A stretch of DNA of 5,361 nucleotides from Anaerolineales bacterium (lineage in GTDB: Bacteria > Chloroflexota > Anaerolineae > Anaerolineales > UBA6663): assembly GCA_016789165.1 (NCBI GenBank), contig JAEURL010000596.1, positions 1 to 5,361 on the forward strand, given 5' to 3'. Below, in pieces: positions 1 to 5,361 of this stretch. How positions within the stretch are numbered: position 1 is the stretch's first letter; each line of letters starts with the position of its first letter. The notes beneath the pieces were generated by a model. That model had not been told where the DNA came from, made no database searches, and saw only the letters and a program-made list of their open reading frames with translations. The position numbers were made by a program, and so were the translations under genes.

Positions 1-173
1 CCCTCAAGCGCCTGAAGCGCGAGGTGGTGCTGGTGCGCTACCCGCGCGAGGGCCACGAGATGTCGCGTTCAGGCGAGCCGCGCCACCGCGTGGACCGGCT
101 GAACCGCATGCTGGCCTGGTTCGACCAGCACTGTCAGGCGCCGCGCCGCGGCCGGCGGCCGGCCAAAGCGTAG
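1..173 (+). CDS. C-terminal end of an S9-family serine peptidase (prolyl oligopeptidase / acylaminoacyl-peptidase type), 5' truncated
   Basis: Only the last 56 codons lie in the window; the reading frame begins at base 3 and ends with TAG at 171-173. The peptide contains VVLVRYPREGHEMSRSGEP followed by RHRVDRLNRMLAWFD. This is the characteristic end of the alpha/beta-hydrolase catalytic domain of S9 peptidases, which cleave short peptides or remove acylated N-terminal residues. The His of EGH (codon 54-56) corresponds to the His of the Ser-Asp-His triad; Ser and Asp lie upstream, outside the window. The conserved helix RVDRLNRMLAWF packs at the end of the fold, and a basic, probably disordered tail (APRRGRRPAKA) follows. 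The gene is the only plus-strand one and converges on the NHL gene. Family placement is confident. The exact substrate and subfamily cannot be told from this fragment. Confidence 0.86.
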   Translation, partial: LKRLKREVVLVRYPREGHEMSRSGEPRHRVDRLNRMLAWFDQHCQAPRRGRRPAKA

Positions 174-200
174 CCGCCGCGCGGCCCGGCGCGCTCATCC

Positions 201-238
201 AACGCCCCGCCTCCTCACCGGGAGGGCGGGGCGTTTTT
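201..238 (+). terminator. Intrinsic terminator of the S9 peptidase gene
   Basis: A hairpin pairs AACGCCCCGC (201-210) with GCGGGGCGTT (226-235). It is extended by CTCC/GGAG across one bulged G, has a six-base loop (215-220), and is followed by T5 at 234-238. It lies 27 bp after the peptidase stop. On the minus strand only two T residues follow the stem, so it would stop the converging NHL transcript less well. Confidence 0.88.
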
Positions 239-253
239 GGTGCTGGCGGCCGA

Positions 254-1297
254 TTACGGGAAGCGCACGACAGCCGGCAGATACAGCCAGTGGGCCAGCG
301 TCGGCGTGGGAGTGGGGGCGGCGGCGCCGGGCAGGGTGACCGTGAACTGCTGGACGCGGTGGTTGATCTCGTCCGCCACGTACACGGTCTCGCCCGCGCC
401 CAAGGCCACGCCGTTGGCGAAATAGAACTGGCCGGCCCCTTGGCCGTAGCCGCCCCATTGCCCCACGAACTGGCCGGCGGCCGTGAACACCTGGACCCGG
501 CTGTTGCCGGGGTCGGCGACGAAGACGTGGCCGCTGGGGGCCGCGCGCAGGCCGGCCGGGCCGTCGTAGCCGAACTGGCTGGCGCCATTGCCGGCTGAGC
601 CCCATTGGCCCAGGTAGACGCCGAGGGGGCTGAAGTATTGCACGCGGTGGTGGCCGGCATCCGAAACATAGACGTTCTGGTCAGCGCCCACCCCAATGCC
701 CATCGGGTCGGCGAACTGCCCCTGGCCGGCGCCGGCCGAGCCCCATTGGCGGACAAAGGCGCCGTTCGCGTCGAACTGCTGGACGCGCTGGTTGTCACGG
801 TCGGCGACATACACGCTGCCGTCGGCGGCCACGGCCACGCCGGACGGCCGGCCGAACTGCCCGGCGCCGGAACCCGGGCCGCCCCACTGCCGCTGGAAGA
901 CGCCGGCCGGGCTGAAGACCTGGATCCGGTGATTGTCGCGGTCGGCGACGTAGAGCAGGGTGCCGGCGGCGTTGAGGGCCAGCCCGCCCGGGGATTGGAA
1001 CTGGCCGGCGGCGCTGCCGTAGCCGCCCCATTGGCCCTCGTAGATGCCGGCCGCGTCGAAGCGCTGGAGCCGGTGATTGCCCTCATCGGCCACAAAGACC
1101 GCGCCGCCAGGGATGGCCGCCAGGTTGTGGGCGTAACTGAACTGCGTGTTGCCGGTGCCCAGGCTGCCCCAGCCGCGCACAAACGTCACGCTGAAGCTGC
1201 CGGCGGCCGGCTGGGCGGCCGCCAGGCTGGCCAGGCCGGCCAGGGCCAGGACCAGCAAACTGACACGGGCGCGGCGGACCAGGACCACAGTCGGCAT
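254..1297 (-). CDS. Secreted six-repeat NHL beta-propeller protein with a C-terminal LYLP-type tail
   Basis: The protein has 347 residues from the ATG at 1297. Residues 1-29 form a signal peptide: a basic start with RRAR, a hydrophobic core SLLVLALAGLASL, and a likely cut after AAA. Residues ~34-320 hold six repeats of 47-49 residues. Each has a WG(G/S)-G-x-G-x-GQF turn and a V(A/S)DxxxxRxQxF strand (starting at 69, 117, 164, 211, 260 and 307), the signature of NHL repeats, which fold into a six-bladed beta-propeller used for binding protein, sugar or nucleic acid. A short Pro/Thr spacer (AAAPTPTPT) leads to the end LAHWLYLPAVVRFP. The frame is open upstream to 1408, but the 1297 start is preferred because it puts the signal peptide at the N-terminus and has a good ribosome site. 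The role is probably extracellular binding or scaffolding. No catalytic domain is seen and the ligand is unknown. The gene has its own unit between two terminators. Confidence 0.87.
   Translation of the reverse strand: MPTVVLVRRARVSLLVLALAGLASLAAAQPAAGSFSVTFVRGWGSLGTGNTQFSYAHNLAAIPGGAVFVADEGNHRLQRFDAAGIYEGQWGGYGSAAGQFQSPGGLALNAAGTLLYVADRDNHRIQVFSPAGVFQRQWGGPGSGAGQFGRPSGVAVAADGSVYVADRDNQRVQQFDANGAFVRQWGSAGAGQGQFADPMGIGVGADQNVYVSDAGHHRVQYFSPLGVYLGQWGSAGNGASQFGYDGPAGLRAAPSGHVFVADPGNSRVQVFTAAGQFVGQWGGYGQGAGQFYFANGVALGAGETVYVADEINHRVQQFTVTLPGAAAPTPTPTLAHWLYLPAVVRFP
338..1198 (-). repeat. Six tandem NHL repeats, period about 141-147 bp
   Basis: Within the NHL gene the V(A/S)D-R-Q-F motif recurs at intervals of 48, 47, 47, 49 and 47 codons. 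Some DNA identity between units persists: an 18-bp stretch at 443-460 recurs exactly at 1016-1033, and GCCCCATTGG appears in several units. Confidence 0.85.
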
Positions 1298-1301
1298 CGG
1301 G

Positions 1302-1309
1302 ACCTCCCT
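1302..1309 (-). promoter_or_regulatory. Ribosome binding site that fixes the NHL gene start
   Basis: Read on the minus strand, AGGGAGGT ends four bases before the ATG at 1297, with the GGAGG core five bases away. This supports the 347-residue protein over the 37-codon-longer reading from 1408. That upstream stretch also overlaps the A-tract of the preceding terminator. Confidence 0.8.
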
Positions 1310-1406
1310 GAGACGGCCGCTGAACGAACCTGGGACGAGTATGCGGACGAAGCCGGAGCGCGAGTCGGCGGGCGCGTTGGGCTCGGTTGGCTGGCCGGCC
1401 GCCGAC

Positions 1407-1442
1407 AAAAAAAGACAGGGCCGCCCGCGCGGGCGGCCCTGT
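1407..1442 (-). terminator. Intrinsic terminator of the SPFH gene
   Basis: 1415-1442 is a perfect inverted repeat, ACAGGGCCGCCCGC facing its exact complement, giving about 12 pairs around a GCGC loop. On the minus strand it is followed, after one C-containing base pair step, by T7 (complement of A7 at 1407-1413). It starts 27 bp after the SPFH stop codon (TAG at 1470-1472). It separates the SPFH transcript from the NHL gene. Confidence 0.92.
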
Positions 1443-1469
1443 TGGTAGGCGGGGCGCTGAGGCCGGCCG

Positions 1470-2633
1470 CTAGCGCGGCGTGGTGTTCACGGTGGGCGTG
1501 ATGCCGGGGCCGGGCAGGACGATGGTGGGCGTGGTGCCCTCCGGCGTGAAGATGACCTTGTCCGTGGCATTCAGGGCGCTGGCGTTGGCCTGCGCGATCT
1601 GCAGCTGCAGATAGGCCGGGCTGTTGGCGTACAGCTCGGCCAGGGCCAACTGGGCGGCGAGGTCGGCCTTGGCCTTTTCGGCCGCGGCCACGGCCAGCGC
1701 CCGGTTGATCTCCAGGTCTTGCTGAGCCGAGAACAGGTCGTTGGACTTCTGGGCTTCGATGATGCTGCGCTCGGCCTCCACCTTGGCCAGTTCGTTGGCC
1801 TTCTCCGCCTGGATGACGGCCTGCTGGGCGCGGATCTTCTCCTGCTCCAATTGGGCCAGGATGGTCTGCTGTTTGGTCTCTTCCTGGATGCGGCTCTGCT
1901 CCACGCGGATCTCGCCTTCCTGGCGGGCCTGCTCGGCCTGGGCCTGGGCCTCGGCGCGGAGCTTATCCTGGGCCGCCTTTTCGGTTTCTAACCGGCTCTG
2001 CACGATGGCGTCCAGCGCCGCCTGGACCTCCGGCGAAAGCACCACCTCCGGCACGACCACGTTCTGGATCACCAAGCCGTAGATCTCGGCCAGCTTGCTG
2101 AGCTCGTCGTCGATGCAGTTGCGCAGCTCGTCGCGGGCCGTGCCGATGATGGCGTCGTCGAAGGGCCGCTCGCCCACGCAGACCTTCATGGCCTGCTGCG
2201 CTAGAGACTTGACGCGCTCCTGGGCGACCACGTCATCCAGATATAGCTGGCTGTACTGGGCCCAATTGGCGAGCAGCACGTCCTTGCGCGCGATGCCGGG
2301 CCGCAGCGCGTCGCCGGTGACCACCAGGCCGATGCGCTGCTTGTCCTTGGTGATGATCTCCTCGTCGCGCACATTGAAGGGGATGGCCTGGCTGGAGACC
2401 TTGCGCAGCTCCACGTACAGCCCGAAATCGCTGTACACGCCCGGCCCGACGATGTCCTTGATCTGGCCGCCCTGGAACTGGACGCCCACCTCCTGCGGCT
2501 CGACGCGCACCAGGAAGTAGGCGAACTGGCTGGTCAGGACCAGCACCAGCGGCACGCCCACGAACAGGATGACCAGGGCGACGATCAGAATGCGCCAGAG
2601 GGCGGAGGAAAAGAACGAAGCGGTTTGTTTCAT
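1470..2633 (-). CDS. Membrane-anchored SPFH / band 7 (prohibitin-homology) domain protein
   Basis: The protein has 387 residues from the ATG at 2633. One membrane span lies at residues ~13-34 (hydrophobic, after a short N-terminus). An SPFH/PHB domain follows at ~36-215, with the typical EPQEVGVQF start, the GPGVYSD turn, and the IQNVVVPEVVLSPEVQAAL segment that ends it. A long charged Gln/Glu/Ala-rich coiled coil covers ~215-325. The end carries YLQLQIAQ and DKVIFTPEGTTPT, like other family members, then a Pro/Thr-rich tail. SPFH proteins form large ring or cage oligomers on membranes and organise lipid domains or membrane protein turnover. Two cysteines, C152 and C173, lie in the helical part of the PHB domain. 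No NfeD partner is next door. The gene seems to be a single-gene unit, ending at the terminator at 1407-1442. An in-frame GTG at 2636 directly precedes the ATG and is the less well spaced alternative start. The exact cellular process is unknown. Confidence 0.92.
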   Translation of the reverse strand: MKQTASFFSSALWRILIVALVILFVGVPLVLVLTSQFAYFLVRVEPQEVGVQFQGGQIKDIVGPGVYSDFGLYVELRKVSSQAIPFNVRDEEIITKDKQRIGLVVTGDALRPGIARKDVLLANWAQYSQLYLDDVVAQERVKSLAQQAMKVCVGERPFDDAIIGTARDELRNCIDDELSKLAEIYGLVIQNVVVPEVVLSPEVQAALDAIVQSRLETEKAAQDKLRAEAQAQAEQARQEGEIRVEQSRIQEETKQQTILAQLEQEKIRAQQAVIQAEKANELAKVEAERSIIEAQKSNDLFSAQQDLEINRALAVAAAEKAKADLAAQLALAELYANSPAYLQLQIAQANASALNATDKVIFTPEGTTPTIVLPGPGITPTVNTTPR

Positions 2634-2639
2634 CACAGG

Positions 2640-2645
2640 CTCCTC
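2640..2645 (-). promoter_or_regulatory. Ribosome binding site deciding the SPFH start
   Basis: GAGGAG on the minus strand is six bases from the ATG at 2633 but only three from the GTG at 2636. The ATG is therefore the better spaced start. Confidence 0.72.
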
Positions 2646-2664
2646 ATCAGTGAACCGGCTTGGC

Positions 2665-2700
2665 GAAAAATCGCCCAGTCGACCGACGGCCGGCTGGGCG
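2665..2700 (-). terminator. Intrinsic terminator of the VWA-FHA-response regulator operon
   Basis: On the minus strand CGCCCAG (complement of 2694-2700) pairs with CTGGGCG (complement of 2672-2678). Three further inner pairs (2683-2685 with 2691-2693) are possible across a four-base bulge. A and then T5 (complement of 2666-2670) follow. It begins 28 bp after the response-regulator stop. It is weaker than the other two terminators because of the bulge. Confidence 0.75.
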
Positions 2701-2728
2701 GATTACTTGATGGGCCAGCCCGGCGGCT

Positions 2729-3496
2729 CTAGGGCCGGCCGGCGGGGCTGCGTTTGGGGCCGGCGTCCGCCGCGGGCGGGCCGGCCTCGCGGCGGAAATC
2801 CACGAACCGGTAGCCCACCCCGCGCTCGGTCAGGATGTATTTGGGGTTGGCCGGGTCCGGCTCCAGCTTTTGGCGCAGGTAATTGATGTACAGCCGGAGG
2901 TAGTGCGTCTCCTCGCGGTACTCGTAGCCCCAGACCTTGGCCAACAGCTGATCGTGCGGCACCACCCAGCCGGCGTTCTGCACCAGGTGGTAGAGCAGGC
3001 GGTACTCGGTGGGGCGCAGCCGGACCGGCCGGCCGTCCACCAGCACTTCGCGCCGGTCGAAATTCAGGCTCAGCCGGTCGTCGACGTGCAGCGTGGTTTT
3101 ATCAGCCGGGGCCGGCGCCTCCGTGCGGCGCAGGACGGCCCGCACCCGGCTGACCAGCTCGCGCGGGCTGAAGGGCTTGGTGACATAGTCGTCCGCGCCC
3201 AGCTCCAGGCCGCGCACCCGGTCGTCTTCTTCGGCCCGGGCGGTCAGCATGATCACGGGCACGCTGGCGAACTCGCGCAGCAGGCGCAGGGTCTCGAAGC
3301 CGTCCAGCTCCGGCATGGACACGTCCAGCAGCACCAGGTCCGGCAGGCTGTCGCGCACCTGCTGCAGGGCGGCCAGCCCGTCGGCGGCTTCCACCACTTC
3401 AAAGCCGTCATGCTCCAGGTTCATGCGGATGAACCGGATCATGCGTGGCTCGTCGTCGACCACCAGGATGCGGTGGCGCTCGCGGGTGTCGGGCAT
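2729..3496 (-). CDS. OmpR/PhoB-family response regulator (KdpE-like winged-helix output)
   Basis: The protein has 255 residues. The receiver domain (~8-125) has all the expected residues: acidic pair D14-D15, phosphoacceptor D58 in LVLLDVSMPELDG, T85 in VIMLTAR, and K107 in DDYVTKPFSP. A winged-helix DNA-binding domain follows (~136-232), with LRPTEYRLLYHLVQNAGWVV, the QLLAKVWGYEY recognition region and the final TERGVGYRF hairpin. It should bind DNA as a phosphorylation-driven dimer and control transcription; targets are unknown. No histidine kinase is adjacent, so it is an orphan within this window. It is the last gene of the operon, 20 bp after the small 80-residue gene. A Pro/Ala/Arg-rich tail of about 24 residues follows the winged helix. 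No clear ribosome site precedes the ATG and no in-frame upstream start codon exists in the gap, so translation may depend on the gene before it. Subfamily naming (KdpE, PhoB or PhoP) is not secure. Confidence 0.95.
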   Translation of the reverse strand: MPDTRERHRILVVDDEPRMIRFIRMNLEHDGFEVVEAADGLAALQQVRDSLPDLVLLDVSMPELDGFETLRLLREFASVPVIMLTARAEEDDRVRGLELGADDYVTKPFSPRELVSRVRAVLRRTEAPAPADKTTLHVDDRLSLNFDRREVLVDGRPVRLRPTEYRLLYHLVQNAGWVVPHDQLLAKVWGYEYREETHYLRLYINYLRQKLEPDPANPKYILTERGVGYRFVDFRREAGPPAADAGPKRSPAGRP

Positions 3497-3516
3497 GGCA
3501 GCGGCGGCCGGCGCGC

Positions 3517-3759
3517 TTATTCGCGCACGAAGCCCACGATCTTCTCTTCCTCGCTGCTGGGCAGGATCTCGATGAAGGTCACCCGGCTCAGCGGCCAGAT
3601 CACCTGGGTGACGTTGGGCGCCAGATAGCGCAGGTCTTTGTTGTCGCGGGCGCGCGGGTTGAGGGCCGTGATGCAGGTGTCGGCAGGGCCGGGCAGGCGT
3701 TCCATCTCGGCCAGGATCGGGTCTTCGTTGGCGATGTGGATCAGGACTTGGACAGCCAT
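3517..3759 (-). CDS. Small protein of unknown function (80 residues) in a signalling operon
   Basis: I do not recognise a named family. The 80-residue product begins MAVQVLIHIANEDPIL and ends IVGFVRE. It has no signal peptide, membrane span or cysteine cluster (one Cys, in DTCITALNP). The pattern suggests several beta-strands (VQVLIHIA, DTCITAL, VTQVIWPL, RVTFIEIL, KIVGFV) joined by a basic loop NPRARDNKD, so a small cytoplasmic beta-barrel or sandwich is plausible; this is inference. The start is supported by AAGGAG five bases before the ATG. It sits 13 bp after the FHA gene and 20 bp before the response regulator, so all are probably made from one mRNA. Its coding quality (normal composition, strong ribosome site, tight spacing) argues that it is real. 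It could be an adaptor or regulator for the FHA or response-regulator protein. Confidence 0.85.
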   Translation of the reverse strand: MAVQVLIHIANEDPILAEMERLPGPADTCITALNPRARDNKDLRYLAPNVTQVIWPLSRVTFIEILPSSEEEKIVGFVRE

Positions 3760-3764
3760 GGTCG

Positions 3765-3770
3765 CTCCTT
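3765..3770 (-). promoter_or_regulatory. Ribosome binding site of the 80-residue protein gene
   Basis: AAGGAG on the minus strand lies five bases before the ATG at 3759. It sits within the 13-bp gap just after the FHA stop (TAG, 3773-3775), which allows efficient translation from the operon mRNA. Confidence 0.75.
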
Positions 3771-3772
3771 GG

Positions 3773-4285
3773 CTATAGGTTGAAGTAGACTTTTACCACG
3801 AGCTTGCCCAGCCGCAGTTCGTCGCCGCTTTCCAGGCGGATGGGCTCGTTGGCGGAGAGCTGGGTGCCGTTCAGCCAGGTGCCGTTGGAGCTGCCCAGGT
3901 CGATGAGCAGCAGCTGCCGGCGGTCCACCCGCAGGCTGGCGTGGCGGCGCGAGACGCCCTTGTCGCGGGCGCCGTAGGGGCCCAGGTTGGCTTCCGGGAC
4001 GTCGTTGGCGGCGCCCTCCCGGCCGATGGTGTACTCGGGCCGGCCCTCCAGAAGCAGCGCCTGCCCGGTGCCGGAGACGGTGATGGAGATCTGGCCGGGC
4101 TTGAGGTCCTGGCGGGCGGCCGGCGCCGTGGTGGCCGGCGGGCTGGCCATCTCGCGCAGCCGGCTGGTGTCAAAGGTGATGGTCGGCAGGGGCTCGTTGG
4201 TCAGCCCCCACAGGCGCGCGCCGCAGTTGGCGCAGAACAGCTCCCCTTCGTACTCCTGATTGCGGCAGGCCGGGCACGTGATCAT
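3773..4285 (-). CDS. Zinc-ribbon plus FHA-domain phosphopeptide-binding protein
   Basis: The protein has 170 residues. The N-terminus holds a short zinc ribbon with CPAC (C4, C7) and CANC (C18, C21). A flexible Pro/Ala/Thr linker (~30-63) joins it to an FHA domain (~64-170). The FHA domain shows the full set of phosphothreonine-contact motifs: GR (G88-R89), S-R-R-H (S112-H115), SSNGT (S132-T136) and NG (N139-G140). FHA domains bind phosphothreonine peptides, usually made by Ser/Thr kinases, so this is a likely reader of protein phosphorylation in the cytoplasm. The start overlaps the VWA stop as ATGA (4282-4285). A GAAGG stretch seven bases upstream can serve as ribosome site, so translation is probably coupled to VWA. 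A threonine in the linker could itself be phosphorylated, as in some self-regulated FHA proteins; this is not shown here. The phosphorylating kinase is not in the window. Confidence 0.93.
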   Translation of the reverse strand: MITCPACRNQEYEGELFCANCGARLWGLTNEPLPTITFDTSRLREMASPPATTAPAARQDLKPGQISITVSGTGQALLLEGRPEYTIGREGAANDVPEANLGPYGARDKGVSRRHASLRVDRRQLLLIDLGSSNGTWLNGTQLSANEPIRLESGDELRLGKLVVKVYFNL

Positions 4286-5361
4286 CCGCGCACCTTCCCG
4301 GTGGCGCCGGGCACGATCAGGGCGCGCGTGCCGTACTTGATGCGCTTCTTGGCCTCCTCAGACATGACCTGGGTGCGTTCCAGCCGCTTGGCCTCGGCGA
4401 TGGCCACCTTGGCCAGGTCCGCCTGGCCGGAGGACAACAAGCGCGTGCCCAGGGTGGAGAGCAGCCGGGTGGCGGAGGGGATATCACCGGCGGCCGCCTT
4501 CTGCCAGGCGCGTTCCTGGAGCGTGTACTGCGTCAGCTTGCCCAGCGCCTCCACCAGCGGCTGGGGCGGCGTCATGGGCGCCAGGCCGGCCGCCGGCTGG
4601 GCGGTCACGGCCAGGTCCAGCGTGGCGCGTTCGGCGCGCCGGTTCAGGCTGAGCACATCGCCGTACAGGGCCAGGCGCGCAATCGGCCGCGCCCCCTCGC
4701 TGATGGGCGGCAGCAGCAGCTTGAGCACCACGGTCATGCTCTGATCTTTGGGCAGGCCGCCCAGCCGCAGGACGGCGTCGTCCACCGCCAGCGGGTTGGG
4801 CTCCGGGTTCACCCGGAAGGCCGCGAGCAGCTTGACGCCCTGGTCCGGCAGTACGCGCAGCTCCAACCGCTCGCCGAAGGCGGCGCCCAGGCCGCGCACC
4901 TTCTCCTGCATGTGCTTCTGCACCTGCTCGGGCGAGCTGATGAACATGGCCGTGCTGCCGGTGCAGCTGGTCAGCTCGTCCAGGAACTTATCGTTCCACT
5001 CCTCGCCGATCCCCAGGCCGCTGATCGAGACGCCGTCCACGGCGGCCAGCACGCCCAGCAGCAGACAGTCGCCCTCGTCGCCGTAGGTTTGGCCGTCGGT
5101 CAGCAGCATCAGGTGGTTGACCACGGCCGGGCTGAGGTTCTGGTGCAGTTCGAGCATGCCGCGCAGCAGGCCGTGCAGGATCTCGGTGCCGCCGCCGGCG
5201 CTGATGGTGCTGACCTTGGCCTTGGCCAGGGTCTTCTGTTCGGTGCTGCAGCGCTGCGCGGCCACGATCACCTCGGCCTTGTCGCTGAAGGTGACGATGC
5301 CGAGCATGTCGTTCTCGCGCAGGCTGTCAATCAGCTGAATGACCGCGGACTTGACCTGATC
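4282..5361 (-). CDS. VWA (von Willebrand factor A) domain protein, N-terminus beyond the window
   Basis: The frame is open from the right edge (5361) to TGA at 4282-4284, giving 359 visible residues. The ATG at 5307 lies inside the VWA fold (before LGIVTFSDKAEV), so it is not the true start. The visible VWA part (to about residue 155) has the strand LGIVTFSD, the MIDAS Thr in GGGTEI (T59, counting from the window edge), and the MIDAS Asp in LMLLTDGQT (D89). The first MIDAS motif DxSxS should lie upstream, outside the window. A beta-rich region follows (~160-260), then an Ala/Leu/Arg-rich helical end (~270-345). No membrane span is seen in the visible part. This layout resembles cytoplasmic VWA proteins that bind partners through a divalent metal and are often found with FHA proteins, kinases and phosphatases. 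It is the first visible gene of the operon and overlaps the FHA start by four bases. The partner is unknown. Confidence 0.92.
   Translation of the reverse strand, partial: DQVKSAVIQLIDSLRENDMLGIVTFSDKAEVIVAAQRCSTEQKTLAKAKVSTISAGGGTEILHGLLRGMLELHQNLSPAVVNHLMLLTDGQTYGDEGDCLLLGVLAAVDGVSISGLGIGEEWNDKFLDELTSCTGSTAMFISSPEQVQKHMQEKVRGLGAAFGERLELRVLPDQGVKLLAAFRVNPEPNPLAVDDAVLRLGGLPKDQSMTVVLKLLLPPISEGARPIARLALYGDVLSLNRRAERATLDLAVTAQPAAGLAPMTPPQPLVEALGKLTQYTLQERAWQKAAAGDIPSATRLLSTLGTRLLSSGQADLAKVAIAEAKRLERTQVMSEEAKKRIKYGTRALIVPGATGKVRG

Noticed and set aside
4..1182. Long minus-strand open frame in another phase of the NHL gene, rich in Ala/Pro/Ser/Thr
   Set aside because: High GC suppresses stop codons. 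The product is low-complexity, and the NHL frame in the same span has clear domain motifs and a signal peptide. It also runs into the plus-strand peptidase and its terminator.
1335..1345. CATACT-like -10 box for the NHL gene
   Set aside because: The minus-strand hexamer resembles a -10 element, but no matching -35 lies at 16-18 bp, so a promoter is not supported.
1298..1408. N-terminal extension of the NHL protein from 1408
   Set aside because: It would bury the signal peptide, overlaps the preceding terminator A-tract, and lacks the good ribosome site seen before 1297.
605..1501. Long plus-strand open frame with repeated ALEPVI-like units
   Set aside because: It is the antisense shadow of the NHL repeats; the periodicity comes from the real gene, it has no ribosome site, and its product fits no family.
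2870..3628. Plus-strand open frame opposite the response regulator
   Set aside because: Antisense shadow: its His/Gln/Val-rich product reflects the complement of receiver and winged-helix codons.
3941..4744. Plus-strand open frame across the FHA and VWA genes
   Set aside because: Antisense to two well-supported genes, with no recognisable motifs and no ribosome site.
5305..5307. ATG at 5307 as the start of the VWA protein
   Set aside because: The frame stays open to the window edge and the upstream residues (QLIDSLREND) fit the VWA fold, so the start lies outside.

Overview
The window is GC-rich DNA that looks like a member of the Chloroflexota, perhaps of the Anaerolineae or Caldilineae type. 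This is an inference from protein style: a secreted NHL-repeat protein ending in a Pro/Thr spacer plus a LYLPAVV tail, an SPFH protein with a TPEGTTPT...LPGPG C-terminus, and a KdpE/PhoB-like regulator without a histidine kinase beside it. No rRNA or other marker is present to confirm the assignment.

Left edge (1-253): the last 56 codons of a plus-strand S9-family serine peptidase, followed by a strong intrinsic terminator. Everything else is on the minus strand, so the peptidase gene converges on it. 254-1297 encodes an exported six-repeat NHL beta-propeller protein. 1470-2633 encodes a membrane-anchored SPFH/band-7 protein with a long coiled coil, and a perfect hairpin plus T-tract (1407-1442) ends its transcript.

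Right part (2665-5361): a compact minus-strand operon, read from right to left. It holds a VWA-domain protein whose start lies beyond the window, a zinc-ribbon/FHA protein overlapping it by an ATGA junction, a small 80-residue protein of unknown function 13 bp further on, and an OmpR/PhoB-type response regulator 20 bp after that. An intrinsic terminator at 2665-2700 closes it. The order suggests a signalling unit: a metal-dependent adhesion or scaffold domain (VWA), a phosphothreonine reader (FHA), an unknown small protein and a DNA-binding output. No kinase or phosphatase is visible in the window, so the input is unknown.

No tRNA, rRNA, CRISPR array, insertion sequence or attachment site was seen. 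The most notable items are the unknown 80-residue protein in its signalling operon and the possible C-terminal sorting tail of the NHL protein.
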